From Enterobacter cloacae complex sp. ECNIH7 (GTDB lineage Bacteria > Pseudomonadota > Gammaproteobacteria > Enterobacterales > Enterobacteriaceae), in assembly GCF_002208095.1 (NCBI RefSeq), contig NZ_CP017992.1:15046-79045 (forward strand): 64,000 bases of DNA, in the 5' to 3' direction. The position numbers were made by a program, and so were the translations under genes. The notes under the pieces are model-generated. The model ran no database searches and had not been told where the DNA came from. It saw nothing but the letters and a program-made list of their open reading frames with translations. Positions 28,540 to 37,551 of the stretch are shown here, one piece after another (position 1 is the first letter of the stretch; each line of letters starts with the position of its first letter).

Positions 28540-28857
28540 TCTGGTTTTCTCCTTATGGATTTATTAAATCGTTCGACTTCATCACTGAGCGGCAAAGGGC
28601 AATGAGCAGCTGCCAGGAATAAATAAAAGGGCGCGCAGCGTTTATATACCCTTTTATTTATTCCTGACTGATGCTAAAAGCAGCCCTCCGCGAATTGATG
28701 AAATCGGGCGATATATACTCAGGGAGAATGCACACAATCCGGAACGGAAAATCGGCGCGAGACGAATTACCGTTCCGGCCATTAAAGTGGCGGGAATTTA
28801 TTACCGCCACGGTTCAGGCGGCGCATCCTTAAAGGATGCAGCAAGCGGAATTTTGAT
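28540..28857 (-). promoter_or_regulatory. Leader of the ArdB/KlcA-type gene with long hairpin
   Basis: Holds a perfect 18-bp stem at 28614-28666 (left arm CAGGAATAAATAAAAGGG, loop 17 nt) about 75 bases before the start codon. GGCAAAGGGCAA near 28590 recurs in the leader of the gene at 31271. Long folded structures of this kind upstream of leading-region genes fit single-stranded promoters of the Frpo/ssi type (inference). Confidence 0.45.
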
Positions 28858-28969
28858 GTTGCGACAGCCTGGGATGGAAACCCGCTGCCCCGCAGGGGCC
28901 GGGCAGAGACAGCGCAGCTGGCTCGGTGCGAAGCATGACAGCCCCGGTTCCCGTCAGGGAAGTCGCCCG
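28858..28969. repeat. 112-bp leading-region repeat, copy 1
   Basis: Nearly identical to 37552-37663 over all 112 bases (one difference seen, CCCCGCAGGGG against CCCCGAAGGGG) and partly matches 31626-31716. GC-rich with several short hairpins. It stands about 320 bases upstream of the minus-strand gene at 28539. Confidence 0.85.
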
Positions 28970-29185
28970 GTTTGATATTTATTATTTTATATACAATGAA
29001 TAAATACCAAAAGAGACAAACAGAATAATTCCGGATGAGAGGTGACAGGCAGGAATAAATAATAATATGACAATTACGCGCCTGAGTAATATGTGCGGCG
29101 CGTAGCGCAGCAGGTATTACTCTGCGCCGCAGGCGCGCGGCCTTTAACAGCAGTCGGGCAGATTATCCCCTGCCCTTCTGGTTAC
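28970..29185. other. AT-rich spacer and GC-rich hairpin after the methylase-like gene
   Basis: No gene. The GGAATAAAT arm found in the hairpin at 28614 recurs near 29051. Around 29090-29140, the sequence GTGCGGCGCGTAGCGCAG...TGCGCCGCAGGCGCGCGGC can form a strong GC hairpin, possibly the terminator of the gene ending at 29186. Confidence 0.35.
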
Positions 29186-30019
29186 TTACGCGGCATCCGA
29201 TAGTCCGCGCATAAATGCCAGCATAACCCTGTGTCGGTTCAGGTCCGTCAGACGTTTTTCAAAGTCGTTGAAGTAATACACTGGCGTATACCGCACCCGG
29301 TTAAACTGCATAGTGAGTGTGTTACCCGTCACCACTTCCGCAGCAATACCCAGCAGTGACAACTGGATAAAAGCCATATCAGCCGCCACAGGATCAATAT
29401 CGATGCAACTGCCGAACATGTGCCAGGAAGGATTGATATCTGCTTCAAGCAGACACTCGGCATAAGCAATCAGCATTCCCGCCGCACCACTGGCGGGGTC
29501 ACTGACTGTCACTATTCCTTCCCGCCGGATGGTGTCCTGAATTCCCGGCATCAGCAGGCGCGCCATCAGGCACTGTACGGAATAGGGGGTAAAATACTGC
29601 CCGCGAAAATTATCTCCGAGTTCAAGCTCCATGAAAATCGCGCCGAGAAAATCATGAAATTTTGCCTCCAGCGCACACACCATCAGGCTGAACATTTCGT
29701 TCATGTTCTCAATATCGGCGGTGGTGTAGCGATCGCAAATTTTCCGACAGTGCGCCATACTCTCCGGCGTTCTTATCCGGGCCATATCCAGCTCACTGGC
29801 TGCCAGCGCCAGAAAATCGCTGAACACTTCCCAGCGCCGAAGATGGCAGCCTGTGGACCTGAACACGCTGATAAAGCGGCTCCGGCTGTACTGTGCACTC
29901 ATCAGCCTGTGAACAGACGGGAAATACCCGTTACCCGCCTGCGCATCCTGAGTGACACAACAACCGCCAGCGCTCTCTCTGGCCATATCAAAGACATCGA
30001 CAAAATTCAGTTGTGACAT
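29186..30019 (-). CDS. Methyltransferase-like protein lacking a clear catalytic motif
   Basis: A 277-aa protein resembling the HsdM/N6-adenine methylase fold: GQYFTPYSVQCLMARLL near residue 130 and the SAM-binding motif DPASGAAGM near 162 are clear. The expected catalytic NPP(Y/F) is missing; the corresponding region reads GNTLTMQFNRVRYTPVYYF. The protein is also shorter than HsdM. It may be a non-catalytic decoy or regulator of type I systems, or degenerate. Start MSQLNFVD follows AGGAGATTTTC; the ORF is open 15 codons upstream. Confidence 0.72.
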   Translation of the reverse strand: MSQLNFVDVFDMARESAGGCCVTQDAQAGNGYFPSVHRLMSAQYSRSRFISVFRSTGCHLRRWEVFSDFLALAASELDMARIRTPESMAHCRKICDRYTTADIENMNEMFSLMVCALEAKFHDFLGAIFMELELGDNFRGQYFTPYSVQCLMARLLMPGIQDTIRREGIVTVSDPASGAAGMLIAYAECLLEADINPSWHMFGSCIDIDPVAADMAFIQLSLLGIAAEVVTGNTLTMQFNRVRYTPVYYFNDFEKRLTDLNRHRVMLAFMRGLSDAA

Positions 30020-30065
30020 GAAAATCTCCTGTAATGCCGTCCCCGAAGGGACGGCAGGTTTCACA

Positions 30066-30212
30066 TCACGCGAGGCCGAGGCCAGCGTATACCACTGTCA
30101 TGAACTGCTGCCAGTACTCCAGTTTTAAGGCCGGAACACGGGCGCGTTTACCACTGCGCAGGGCATTTACAAATGCGTTCGCCTGTGCGACGATTTGCGG
30201 GTCAAATTGCAT
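30066..30212 (-). CDS. Small unknown protein (48 aa)
   Basis: Reads MQFDPQIVAQANAFVNALRS and ends in GLGLA. ATG is preceded by GGAG at good spacing. It lies 46 bases before the methylase-like gene, so the two are probably cotranscribed. No family recognised; mostly helical with a basic centre (SGKRARV). Confidence 0.6.
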   Translation of the reverse strand: MQFDPQIVAQANAFVNALRSGKRARVPALKLEYWQQFMTVVYAGLGLA

Positions 30213-30306
30213 GGTTTAATCTCCATGTTGATTTTGCGTATGCCGGATGCAAACTTTTGCGGGTGTGTCATCCGGCGTGGAATGAGCAGGCTTATGCCTG
30301 CTTTTT

Positions 30307-30654
30307 TCATTTCTGGCTCTTGTCTGATACCTCCTTAACGCGGGCCAGAATTTCCGCGTGGTCAAGGTTGCTGTAGTCACGCATCCGGTAATAACGGATA
30401 CCGATTCGTGCATAAATTTCGGTCACGTTGCCGCAGATCATTTCTGCCAGCATGAAGGTTTCGCACTCACCGTTCTCACTGCTTCGCCAGTTCATCGGAT
30501 ACATCAGCCCCAGCGCATCATGGAAAGCGTGTACGTCGATTTCAGCAGGGGCTTTCACCGCCGCCTGTTCACGGCTCAGCCAGTAGGCCCGCTCAGCCTC
30601 AGCGGTGGTCTGCATCCCCGGCACAGCGGAAGATTCAGTCAGGTGTAAATGCAT
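30307..30654 (-). CDS. Unknown leading-region protein (115 aa)
   Basis: Soluble, slightly acidic, no recognised motif. It includes SREQAAVKAPAEIDVHAFHD and ends with a charged helix. A good ribosome site (AAGGAG) precedes the ATG. It lies in the run of minus-strand genes expressed toward oriT. Confidence 0.65.
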   Translation of the reverse strand: MHLHLTESSAVPGMQTTAEAERAYWLSREQAAVKAPAEIDVHAFHDALGLMYPMNWRSSENGECETFMLAEMICGNVTEIYARIGIRYYRMRDYSNLDHAEILARVKEVSDKSQK

Positions 30655-30708
30655 GTTGTTCTCCTTCTGTTAAAAAGGGCCAGCACACCGCTGCCCCCGA
30701 TTCATGGA

Positions 30709-31032
30709 TCAGTAATCTGCCGCCAGTTCGTTCATCAGATCGTCACATTCACCCTGTGCGCGTTCTTCCTCTGCCAGTGTCAGCATGTAGCCTCTTTTCG
30801 CCGCTGTGCCGATAAATACAGGACGGTCTTTCAGTGGCAGTTCTGCCAGGTAATTCATGGCCATACCTAACAGACGGGACTCATAAATCTCGTAATGCAG
30901 GCCACATCCACGATTGGCCTGTTTTTCCATGCCAGCCAACACCACATCTGCGCGAATAACGTCGAACGCGTTACGGGAATAGATATTGCGAACAAAACCA
31001 TCAGTACGCAGATTCATATTTCTACGGTTCAT
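30709..31032 (-). CDS. Unknown leading-region protein (107 aa)
   Basis: Soluble protein with an acidic C-terminal third (EEERAQGECDDLMNELAADY). No recognised family. GGAGAA precedes the ATG. It is probably cotranscribed with the 72-aa gene 20 bases upstream. Small acidic proteins of leading regions often act against host defences, but nothing here proves it. Confidence 0.65.
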   Translation of the reverse strand: MNRRNMNLRTDGFVRNIYSRNAFDVIRADVVLAGMEKQANRGCGLHYEIYESRLLGMAMNYLAELPLKDRPVFIGTAAKRGYMLTLAEEERAQGECDDLMNELAADY

Positions 31033-31052
31033 AACAGTTCTCCTTCAGTGGG

Positions 31053-31271
31053 TTAATTCACACCTAAACGCTGGAACATATCTGCGATAATGTTCCGCCG
31101 TGCATATGACGCACCAACTGCCTTCAAATCAGCCAGGACGTTAAATGCATAGCTGGCGTCCTGTCCGTGGAATGCCAGTACCTTTGCAGCAATAGGTTCA
31201 GCGCCGGACATAACCCATCTTTCGGAAGATTCTTTGGTGGCGGTTTTGACGTTGACGTTCTGTGTGTTCAT
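31053..31271 (-). CDS. Unknown leading-region protein (72 aa) with ArdB-like N-terminus
   Basis: MNTQNVNVKTATKESSERW resembles the start of the antirestriction protein at 28539 (MHTINVKTATRESAEQF), while the remainder is unrelated. I do not recognise the rest. First gene downstream of the second copy of the leading-region repeat. Confidence 0.65.
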   Translation of the reverse strand: MNTQNVNVKTATKESSERWVMSGAEPIAAKVLAFHGQDASYAFNVLADLKAVGASYARRNIIADMFQRLGVN

Positions 31272-31625
31272 CCTGCTTTTCCTCTTATCTGGTGGTTAAT
31301 CCATCTCTCGGTGAGTTCCCTGGCGGCAAAGGGCAAAGGAGCAACGTCGCAAGGAGGAAGGAAAGGGGCGGAGACAAAAAGTTTTTGCATCCCTTCGCAA
31401 AAACTTTTTGGCGGAGTTCATTTCACCCCTTGGATGACGACGCGACGGTGCTACGACCAGCCCTCCGCCCGGGAACGGACGCGAGATGGCTCACCAGAGG
31501 TATGAGAAGAGGATGAACACACCCGACACGGCGGAACGACGTGGCGTCACCTGAATGCCGGCGGCTTTATCACCGGCATGGTGAAAGCGGCGTGACCGGA
31601 ACGGTCACTGCGAGCAGGTGTTGAC
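31272..31625 (-). promoter_or_regulatory. Leader of the 72-aa gene with perfect hairpin
   Basis: AAAAAGTTTTTGC at 31376 and GCAAAAACTTTTT at 31397 form a perfect 13-bp stem about 105 bases before the start codon. GGCGGCAAAGGGCAA at 31323 recurs in the ArdB/KlcA leader. Same layout as 28540-28857: start codon, hairpin, then the repeat. Confidence 0.45.
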
Positions 31626-31716
31626 GTTGCGACAGTGGGATGGAAGCCCGTCAGGGCGGAGACGGTTTACCGGCTCCGTTTACGACAGCCCCGGTTCCCG
31701 TCAGGGAAGTCGTCCG
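31626..31716. repeat. Leading-region repeat, copy 2 (diverged)
   Basis: Shares both ends of the 112-bp repeat (GTTGCGACAG...GGGATGGAA and CGACAGCCCCGGTTCCCGTC) with a shorter, different centre. The flank CGGCGTGACCGGAACGGTC just before it also precedes copy 3. From here to 31919 I see no gene. Confidence 0.75.
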
Positions 31717-31919
31717 CAGTCATGGCCAGTGCCCCGTCCGACAGCAGGCAAATTTGAAAAGAGGATACAGACAACTGCCACCATAATTCGCAGCATCCGT
31801 TCTTCAGAGGAAATTCACAGCAGGGTATTACAAAGCGTAAGGGGCATAAAAAAGAGCAGCTATACCGCAGGCATAACCGCTCTTTTTACTTTCCTGTCCT
31901 CACGCTGGCGTATTCTTCG

Positions 31920-32294
31920 TTACCTTCGCCTCCAGAAGACCCAGCCACTGACCAGAACCAGAACACCGCTCAACACCGCCAGATTCGGCAGGATGGTGTC
32001 GAATGCGCCGCTGAAAACTTCATCGGGGTTATGTTCCCCCCAGAATTCCAGCTTGTATCCGATGCCCCAGACAGAAAACGCCAGTCCAGAAGCCACAATT
32101 CCCCACTTAAAGAGAAACAAGAGCGCGTTGTCCAGCATCCCTGGAGGATCTCGCCAGGTAATAACTATCGCTATCAGAGCACAGATCCCAGCGCCGACAT
32201 AATGCTCAGTGCTTCCGAACAATTCCGGCGCGGCAAAGTGCATGACCAGCGCAAACAATCCATTTAGCAGAACAACCAGTATCCAGTATCTCAT
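31920..32294 (-). CDS. Unknown membrane protein (124 aa)
   Basis: About four membrane segments (1-22, 31-48, 58-80 and 100-120), with a short basic C-terminus WRRR. No family recognised. A second small membrane protein of unknown role sits at 37789-38106 next to another repeat copy. Confidence 0.6.
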   Translation of the reverse strand: MRYWILVVLLNGLFALVMHFAAPELFGSTEHYVGAGICALIAIVITWRDPPGMLDNALLFLFKWGIVASGLAFSVWGIGYKLEFWGEHNPDEVFSGAFDTILPNLAVLSGVLVLVSGWVFWRRR

Positions 32295-32377
32295 ATAAAA
32301 ATTGCCTCTTTTAAGCTCCCTCTTGTCCCCTGCTGACCATATATCGTGAAGTAAATATATCGATCATTCATGTGATA

Positions 32378-32581
32378 TTACGGATTAACAGGCTTATCAG
32401 TCTTTACCTCAACACAGCGAACCAGGCTTGCCCGAGGGAAATTAAAGTCAAATCCCCGGGGTTTAGTAATACTTTCGCTGAACTGATTGCAAACATCCAT
32501 ATTAGGCATAGGGGTTACGTTCCAGCTGCTGCCACCGTGTACAGATGAAGCTATAACGAGATAAACAAATACGTGAGTCAT
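32378..32581 (-). CDS. Small unknown protein, possibly exported (67 aa)
   Basis: A hydrophobic N-terminus (THVFVYLVIASS) may be a signal or anchor; then WNVTPMPNMDVCNQFSESI with two cysteines. A GGAAAG ribosome site lies close to the ATG. No family recognised with confidence. Confidence 0.55.
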   Translation of the reverse strand: MTHVFVYLVIASSVHGGSSWNVTPMPNMDVCNQFSESITKPRGFDFNFPRASLVRCVEVKTDKPVNP

Positions 32582-32648
32582 AGTCTTTCCTTACCAAAAG
32601 TGTTTTAACAGATGTAAATCCGTTGTCTGACCATACGGCTCATAACCT

Positions 32649-33002
32649 TCAGCATGACTCCCCTCCTTTGGGAGGCATATTCATGGTTTTTCCCTGAAAA
32701 TATGCCGGGCGAGCATCCAGTTCACGCCTGATAAATTCATCAGCAAACAATGGCGCAATCCGGTTCACGCGACGTTCCAGATTTCGCCTGCGGGCAGCCG
32801 CTTTTCGTTCATCACTCCAGCGTCTTATCTGCCTTTCATCCAGAAAATCGACACACACCGCATACCCTGCGCCCGCCACCCAGCGAGCCATCACCGATTC
32901 AGGAGCGGGCTTCCCGGCCTCCACCACTTCTGACACCAGTTCCTGCGGTCCGGGACATGGTGTCCGGGGCAGTCTCCAGCGCAACGAGTAACGCCACTTC
33001 AT
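32649..33002 (-). CDS. Unknown basic protein coupled to psiA (117 aa)
   Basis: Start MKWRYSLRWRL overlaps the psiA stop as ATGA; the longer ORF start inside psiA is less likely. The protein is rich in Arg and Trp, with a very basic helix (DERKAAARRRNLERRVNR) in the middle that could bind nucleic acid. No family recognised. Confidence 0.6.
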   Translation of the reverse strand: MKWRYSLRWRLPRTPCPGPQELVSEVVEAGKPAPESVMARWVAGAGYAVCVDFLDERQIRRWSDERKAAARRRNLERRVNRIAPLFADEFIRRELDARPAYFQGKTMNMPPKGGESC

Positions 33003-33727
33003 GCCTGGCTCCGGTGTATCAGCTTGTTGGGTACCATCCATCGCTCCAGTTGTCTGACCGGTTCCGGGCTTTCTTTAGCGAGAGCATCAGACTCAACCAT
33101 CACACTCCAGAAGGGCTGGTTCGCCATCATCCAGCGTTCCATTGGTGCCAGCGACGGAAAACGCTCGCTCCAGCGCCAGAACATTTCCTCCAGGTCGTAC
33201 TGGCGCAGTTCAGTACCCGACCAGCGTGCGCTCCAGCTGCTGACTGTTTCCGGGGTATGAAAAGCCAGCTCAATTTCCGCCTGCCCCGCCAGCGCCTGAT
33301 ACGCGGTTTCGCGCTGGCACGCCTCTTTTCGGCGCTGGCGGGTGTATTTTTCGGCGCTCAGTTCACTTTGCCTGCGCCGACGCTCTGACGTCTGAAACTT
33401 CGTTTCCGGGAACAGTCGCCAGCCGTCCGACACCGACAGGGGTAACCAGCAACATGCGCCACGGCTTTCAATCAGCCGATCAATCGCTGCCAGCCAGTCC
33501 TGCTTTTTCCCCCGCAGGTTCTGTGCTGTCATCCCCGGAGAAAACCAGCCGATATCTTTTACGGTGACACGTTTGCTGCCGTTCAGGATGCGGAAGAAGG
33601 CATGGGCGTAGGCAAACTCAGCAATATGAACGCCACGCTCATATTTCTTCTCCACTTCTGCGATGGCCTGCATTGCAGCACGACGCTCATGACTCAGGGG
33701 TACCAGTGACAAACTCGCCGGGATCAT
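32999..33727 (-). CDS. psiA: PsiA
   Basis: A 242-aa protein matching F PsiA (239): start MIPASLSLVPLSHERRAA, then AEIELAFHTPETV and DLEEMFWRWSERFPSLA. Its function is unclear; it is coupled to PsiB, which blocks the SOS response. The start is chosen by family match and because it overlaps the psiB stop by 4 bases; the open frame runs 66 codons further up inside psiB. Confidence 0.92.
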   Translation of the reverse strand: MIPASLSLVPLSHERRAAMQAIAEVEKKYERGVHIAEFAYAHAFFRILNGSKRVTVKDIGWFSPGMTAQNLRGKKQDWLAAIDRLIESRGACCWLPLSVSDGWRLFPETKFQTSERRRRQSELSAEKYTRQRRKEACQRETAYQALAGQAEIELAFHTPETVSSWSARWSGTELRQYDLEEMFWRWSERFPSLAPMERWMMANQPFWSVMVESDALAKESPEPVRQLERWMVPNKLIHRSQA

Positions 33728-34155
33728 TGTGCACCCTCCATCGCCAGGACACTGATAATGCTGGCCTGACTGTAGCCATCGGCATCGAGGCGCGCTGTCA
33801 GACTGAGTGTGTGAGAAATAATCTCCGGCGAATATGCAGGCAGGGTGCTGATAACAGAAAACGGGCGACCGCTGGCTGGAATGAACACCACCATCCATGA
33901 CGGGGTGATGTCGCCGGGACTGCATACGGCGATATGGAAGTTGCCGTGTGATGGCGTGAAGCGAATCTGTACCGGAAAAAAGCCACCGAACTCACTCCGG
34001 TATTCACCATTCATGTCCCAGTCAGCCGGGCAGGTCAGATCGCGCATGACAGCATGGGTCAGTTCGCGGCGCAAATCTTCACCCGCTTCGCGCCAGTCTT
34101 CAAATTCCTGGGGGATCATGGTTTTCAGTACGTCGGGAGTAATAATGTTTCGCAT
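33724..34155 (-). CDS. psiB: PsiB, inhibitor of SOS induction
   Basis: A 143-aa protein (F 144) with ELTHAVMRDL, MNGEYRSEFGGFFPVQIRFT and the C-terminal helix. PsiB binds RecA and stops SOS induction by the entering single strand. Start MRNIITPDV is set by homology; the ORF is open 60 codons more. It lies 43 bases after the ParB-like gene and is coupled to psiA. Confidence 0.94.
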   Translation of the reverse strand: MRNIITPDVLKTMIPQEFEDWREAGEDLRRELTHAVMRDLTCPADWDMNGEYRSEFGGFFPVQIRFTPSHGNFHIAVCSPGDITPSWMVVFIPASGRPFSVISTLPAYSPEIISHTLSLTARLDADGYSQASIISVLAMEGAQ

Positions 34156-34198
34156 AATGGTCTCCTTATCGCCGCCCCGTGGGGCGGCGTTTCCGTTA

Positions 34199-36196
34199 TC
34201 AGGCTGCGTGTGCCGTATGGTCATCAGAGTCTGTCGCCTCACCCTCAGCGGCGTCAGGTTGCGCATCAGGTGACCGCATCCAGGCAGGAACCCAGCGCGT
34301 ACCGGAGAGCCATTGTTCAGCATGGCTGGCGGCATCTCCCTTCTTCATGTTCCCGGCATCTGACGCAGCGCCTGACTGTCCGGCATCTTTCAGCGCCTCC
34401 ACAATCTGGTTCTTACTGAGCAGACCGAGGAAGTTTTCTGCCGTTGGCTGCCACCAGTCGCGCAGGTGGAACCCGAGCGCCGTTTCCACGCCATCGAGGT
34501 CGCTCTGTGTGGTATGTCCCATTGTCCGGGTCTGCACCCCGTCCACCGAACAGGCCGTGCAGAACACCATCAGGCTCATCAAAGTCTGTCCGTCGAGCGT
34601 AAAGAAGGTGGTGAAATCCTTCTTCCAGCCATCCGGTAACAGCGCCTCCAGACGGGCTTTCTCCTGCATCAGACTCAGCCATGCCTGACCACTCTTTCCG
34701 GTCGGCGCTTCGCTGGTCAGCCCACTGTGATGCACCTCAAGACGCATCACGAACGGATGACGGGTGGTATTGCAGTAATCGAAAACACAACTGCACAGCC
34801 GCCATACCATCAGGGCCACCGCTTTTTCGGGCTGCTGTACAAGGGCGGCCTGCACTGCCAGCGTTCTTTCTGAAGACATTTTTTTGAGCAACGGGGCGCT
34901 GATCCCCTCCGTCACATCCGGCTTGCTGCTGACCACATGCAGGGAGCCGCTGCTGCCATTCTCTCCCTGCCCTTCTTTCGCCTCGTTCTGAGGCTTCTTC
35001 TGCACCCCTCGCTGGACACAAAGCTCACCGTCATACAGGCTGACCACCACGCCACAGGCTGCTTTCTGCTCCGGTGTCCACGCCCGGATCGATGCCGCAT
35101 TTTCAATTTCGTCAATCAGTACCTGAATCGCGGCTTCATCTTCAAACGTTTCAGTGGTCTCCTGAGTGGCGTACAGTTCATCGAGACGCTGCTGCTCGTC
35201 AGTGGTGTACTGTGCCTCCGGCTCTGGTAACAGCAGATAATGTTCGCGGTCGTCACCGTAGTTTCTGACCGCGCCCTCCCGGGACAGTGACCATGACCAT
35301 CCTTCCTGCAGTTCGATTGCCAGTGCGGCGGACTCAAGCTTCTCCTGCACCAGTCGTTCGACCAGCACACCATCTGCCGTACCATCACCCTCCTGGGCGC
35401 TGAACAAATCCTCACGCACCACGCCACCTGCAGACTCATACATCTCACGCCCGATAAACACGAAGCGGGAGTGGTTCACACCGATTTCGGTATCAGTGAT
35501 AGCGCGTTTAAGCATGTGCGCGGGGGCATAGCTGTGCTGCGCCTTCACGCGCTCGTAAATCTCCACCTGACGCACCGGATCGTTCTCCAGACTCAGCGCC
35601 TGACACTGATCCACGTCGAGCTTGTTCTCTGCCAGCAGGGAGAGAAGTTCCGGGGCAAGGTTCGCCAGCTTCAGCATGCGCTGGACGTGGCGCGAGCTGT
35701 ACCCCAGCTGGTCACCAATCTGCGCCGGGGTCTTACCCTGCTCAGACAACGTGCGGAACCCGCTGATTTGTTCTGCCGGATGCATCGCCGCCCTCTGGTT
35801 GTTCTCCACCATTGAGGCGACCACAGCCAGGTCGTCGCTGACGCGCTTGACGACAACGAGATACCCGGCATCGATGCGCTGTTCACTGAGCAACAGTTGC
35901 AGGGCAGCAAGACGACGACCGCCCGCAGCAACGCCTGACAGGCCATCAGGCAGCGAGTGAACCACCAGATTCTGGATCAGGCCGACCGCGATAATGGAGT
36001 CTGCCATTTCCCTGACACTCTCAACCGGGTACGGAATAATACGGACGTTCAGCGGGGATTTGACGAGCGCCGACAGCGGCACCATTTCAATCTGAGCAGC
36101 CTCAAGCGCCGCCTTAAGGGCTGCGGCTTCGGCAGGTTTAACTGCTTTTTTGCTGGTTTTCGCGGGGGTTTTTGCTTTAGACTCGGTTACTGACAT
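34199..36196 (-). CDS. Large ParB-like leading-region protein (665 aa)
   Basis: The N-terminal third has the ParB/Spo0J fold: NVRIIPYPVESVREMADSI, the CTP-pocket-like AAGGRRLAALQLL and a helix-turn-helix TPAQIGDQLGYSSRHVQRML (about 150-175). The C-terminal 400 residues are specific to leading-region members and of unknown role. It is not the partition ParB, which is at 47032-48063. It forms one unit with psiB and psiA. Known in F-like leading regions next to psiB. Confidence 0.82.
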   Translation of the reverse strand: MSVTESKAKTPAKTSKKAVKPAEAAALKAALEAAQIEMVPLSALVKSPLNVRIIPYPVESVREMADSIIAVGLIQNLVVHSLPDGLSGVAAGGRRLAALQLLLSEQRIDAGYLVVVKRVSDDLAVVASMVENNQRAAMHPAEQISGFRTLSEQGKTPAQIGDQLGYSSRHVQRMLKLANLAPELLSLLAENKLDVDQCQALSLENDPVRQVEIYERVKAQHSYAPAHMLKRAITDTEIGVNHSRFVFIGREMYESAGGVVREDLFSAQEGDGTADGVLVERLVQEKLESAALAIELQEGWSWSLSREGAVRNYGDDREHYLLLPEPEAQYTTDEQQRLDELYATQETTETFEDEAAIQVLIDEIENAASIRAWTPEQKAACGVVVSLYDGELCVQRGVQKKPQNEAKEGQGENGSSGSLHVVSSKPDVTEGISAPLLKKMSSERTLAVQAALVQQPEKAVALMVWRLCSCVFDYCNTTRHPFVMRLEVHHSGLTSEAPTGKSGQAWLSLMQEKARLEALLPDGWKKDFTTFFTLDGQTLMSLMVFCTACSVDGVQTRTMGHTTQSDLDGVETALGFHLRDWWQPTAENFLGLLSKNQIVEALKDAGQSGAASDAGNMKKGDAASHAEQWLSGTRWVPAWMRSPDAQPDAAEGEATDSDDHTAHAA

Positions 36197-36265
36197 AGTT
36201 GATACCTCACTGGATATTGATGATTGTCCGGCCCTGCGGAGTTGCTGCTCCGGCAGGGCACCTTT

Positions 36266-36508
36266 TTACTGCTGTTTACGGATGCCGTAGTCCCGGATAT
36301 AACGGTTCATCAGGTACTCACCACCCGGCTCAAAATTCCATACCCGCCATACCATTTCGCCGTTCTGACGAACCACCAGGCGAAAGTGCGTTCCCTGATC
36401 GTCTTCAATCGCGACATTCTGATACTGAGCTACGACCGCTTTAGCCTGTTCGCGAGTGAATGTGCCATCTGGCAGTGACTGAAGGGGCGGTATAACGCTG
36501 CTGGTCAT
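36266..36508 (-). CDS. DUF905-type small protein
   Basis: An 80-aa protein starting [20 protein letters not shown], with [20 protein letters not shown]. This matches the small DUF905/YubL-like proteins found between ssb and the ParB-like gene in F-type leading regions (recalled by pattern). Function unknown. Start preceded by AAGGAGAAAGAC; the ORF open upstream overlaps ssb and is not used. Confidence 0.75.
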   Translation of the reverse strand: MTSSVIPPLQSLPDGTFTREQAKAVVAQYQNVAIEDDQGTHFRLVVRQNGEMVWRVWNFEPGGEYLMNRYIRDYGIRKQQ

Positions 36509-36560
36509 GTCTTTCTCCTTTTCCTGCCCCGCAGGTTGCGGGGCGTTTTCATCATGCAGG

Positions 36561-37115
36561 TCAAAACGGGGCATCATCATCCATCGGCGGATAATCGTCC
36601 GGTAACGGCTGCGGCACCTGCTGAGACGGTGCGGCGCTCTGACGGGGTTTTCTGCCGCCTTTTTTCGGGGATTTTTCAGGGGAGCCAGCAGGTTGTGCCG
36701 GAGCGGCAGGACTCTGCGGTTGTGCGGGTTGCTGCGGAGCAGTGTTCTGTGGCTGACCGCCGTCACGACGACCGCCCAGCATCTGCATGGTGCCGTTCTG
36801 TCCGACAACGATTTCAGTGACATAGCGCGTTACGCCGCTGTCGTCCTGCCAGTTGCGGGTACGTAACTGCCCTTCGACGTACACCTGAGCGCCCTTGCGC
36901 AGATACTCGCTGGCCACTTCCGCGAGCTTGCCAAACAGCACCACGCGATGCCATTCGGTGTTTTCGCGCATCTCTCCGGTCTGTTTATCGCGCCAGGACT
37001 CCGAAGTGGCGAGGCTGAGATTAGCGACCGCGCCGCCATTGGGCATATAACGAACTTCCGGGTCCTGGCCCAGATTACCCACGATGATGACTTTGTTGAT
37101 GCCGCGTACTGTCAT
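36561..37115 (-). CDS. ssb: Plasmid single-stranded DNA-binding protein
   Basis: A 184-aa protein: OB-fold ([20 protein letters not shown] through [14 protein letters not shown]), a Pro/Gln/Ala-rich linker, and the acidic tip MDDDAPF that recruits partner proteins. It coats the incoming T-strand. Start MTVRGINKV has a good GGAGAT site; the 14 extra codons of the open frame are not used. Downstream of repeat copy 3. Confidence 0.95.
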   Translation of the reverse strand: MTVRGINKVIIVGNLGQDPEVRYMPNGGAVANLSLATSESWRDKQTGEMRENTEWHRVVLFGKLAEVASEYLRKGAQVYVEGQLRTRNWQDDSGVTRYVTEIVVGQNGTMQMLGGRRDGGQPQNTAPQQPAQPQSPAAPAQPAGSPEKSPKKGGRKPRQSAAPSQQVPQPLPDDYPPMDDDAPF

Positions 37116-37551
37116 GATGAATCTCCTTCCGTTTGTTTTGCTTTTAAAAACCATCACCCGTTGAGTTGCCGGGGCCGCGGTTTTGACGTTTTGCGGGGAC
37201 CTGCTGAACGCGCCCGCTGGTTGTTACCTTCACCCGTTTGAGAGCCGTTCGCCGCAAGGGCGTAAACCAGCGCGGGCGATGGCGGATGTCCAGGGCGCGG
37301 TTTACCGCGTGCCATTTACCCTGGACAGCTGACAGCGACTGTGCTTGTCTCAGCCCCGGCGAAAGGACTCAAAAGGGTGAAAAACCAGGCAAGGAATGAG
37401 CAGGAACCCGCCGCAACGACGGAAAGCGCGGGCGCGAAACGGCGTTGCGCCTTACAGCCCGGCGTCAGTTTGCCGGGATGCAGAAAGCGCAGGATACGGC
37501 GCGTAAAAAGGGCGGCGTGACCGGAACGGTCGCAGCAAGCCTGCCGTTGAC
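37116..37551 (-). promoter_or_regulatory. ssb leader region with nested hairpin
   Basis: No gene. GTCCAGGG at 37288 and CCCTGGAC at 37319 close a structure holding the inner stem CGCGG/CCGCG (37296-37309). Same layout as the leaders at 28540 and 31272: start codon, hairpin, repeat. Candidate single-strand promoter region. Confidence 0.45.

Noticed and set aside
34199..36196. Large ParB-like gene as the plasmid partition protein
   Set aside because: It has no parA partner and belongs with psiB/psiA; the real parAB pair is at 47032-48929.
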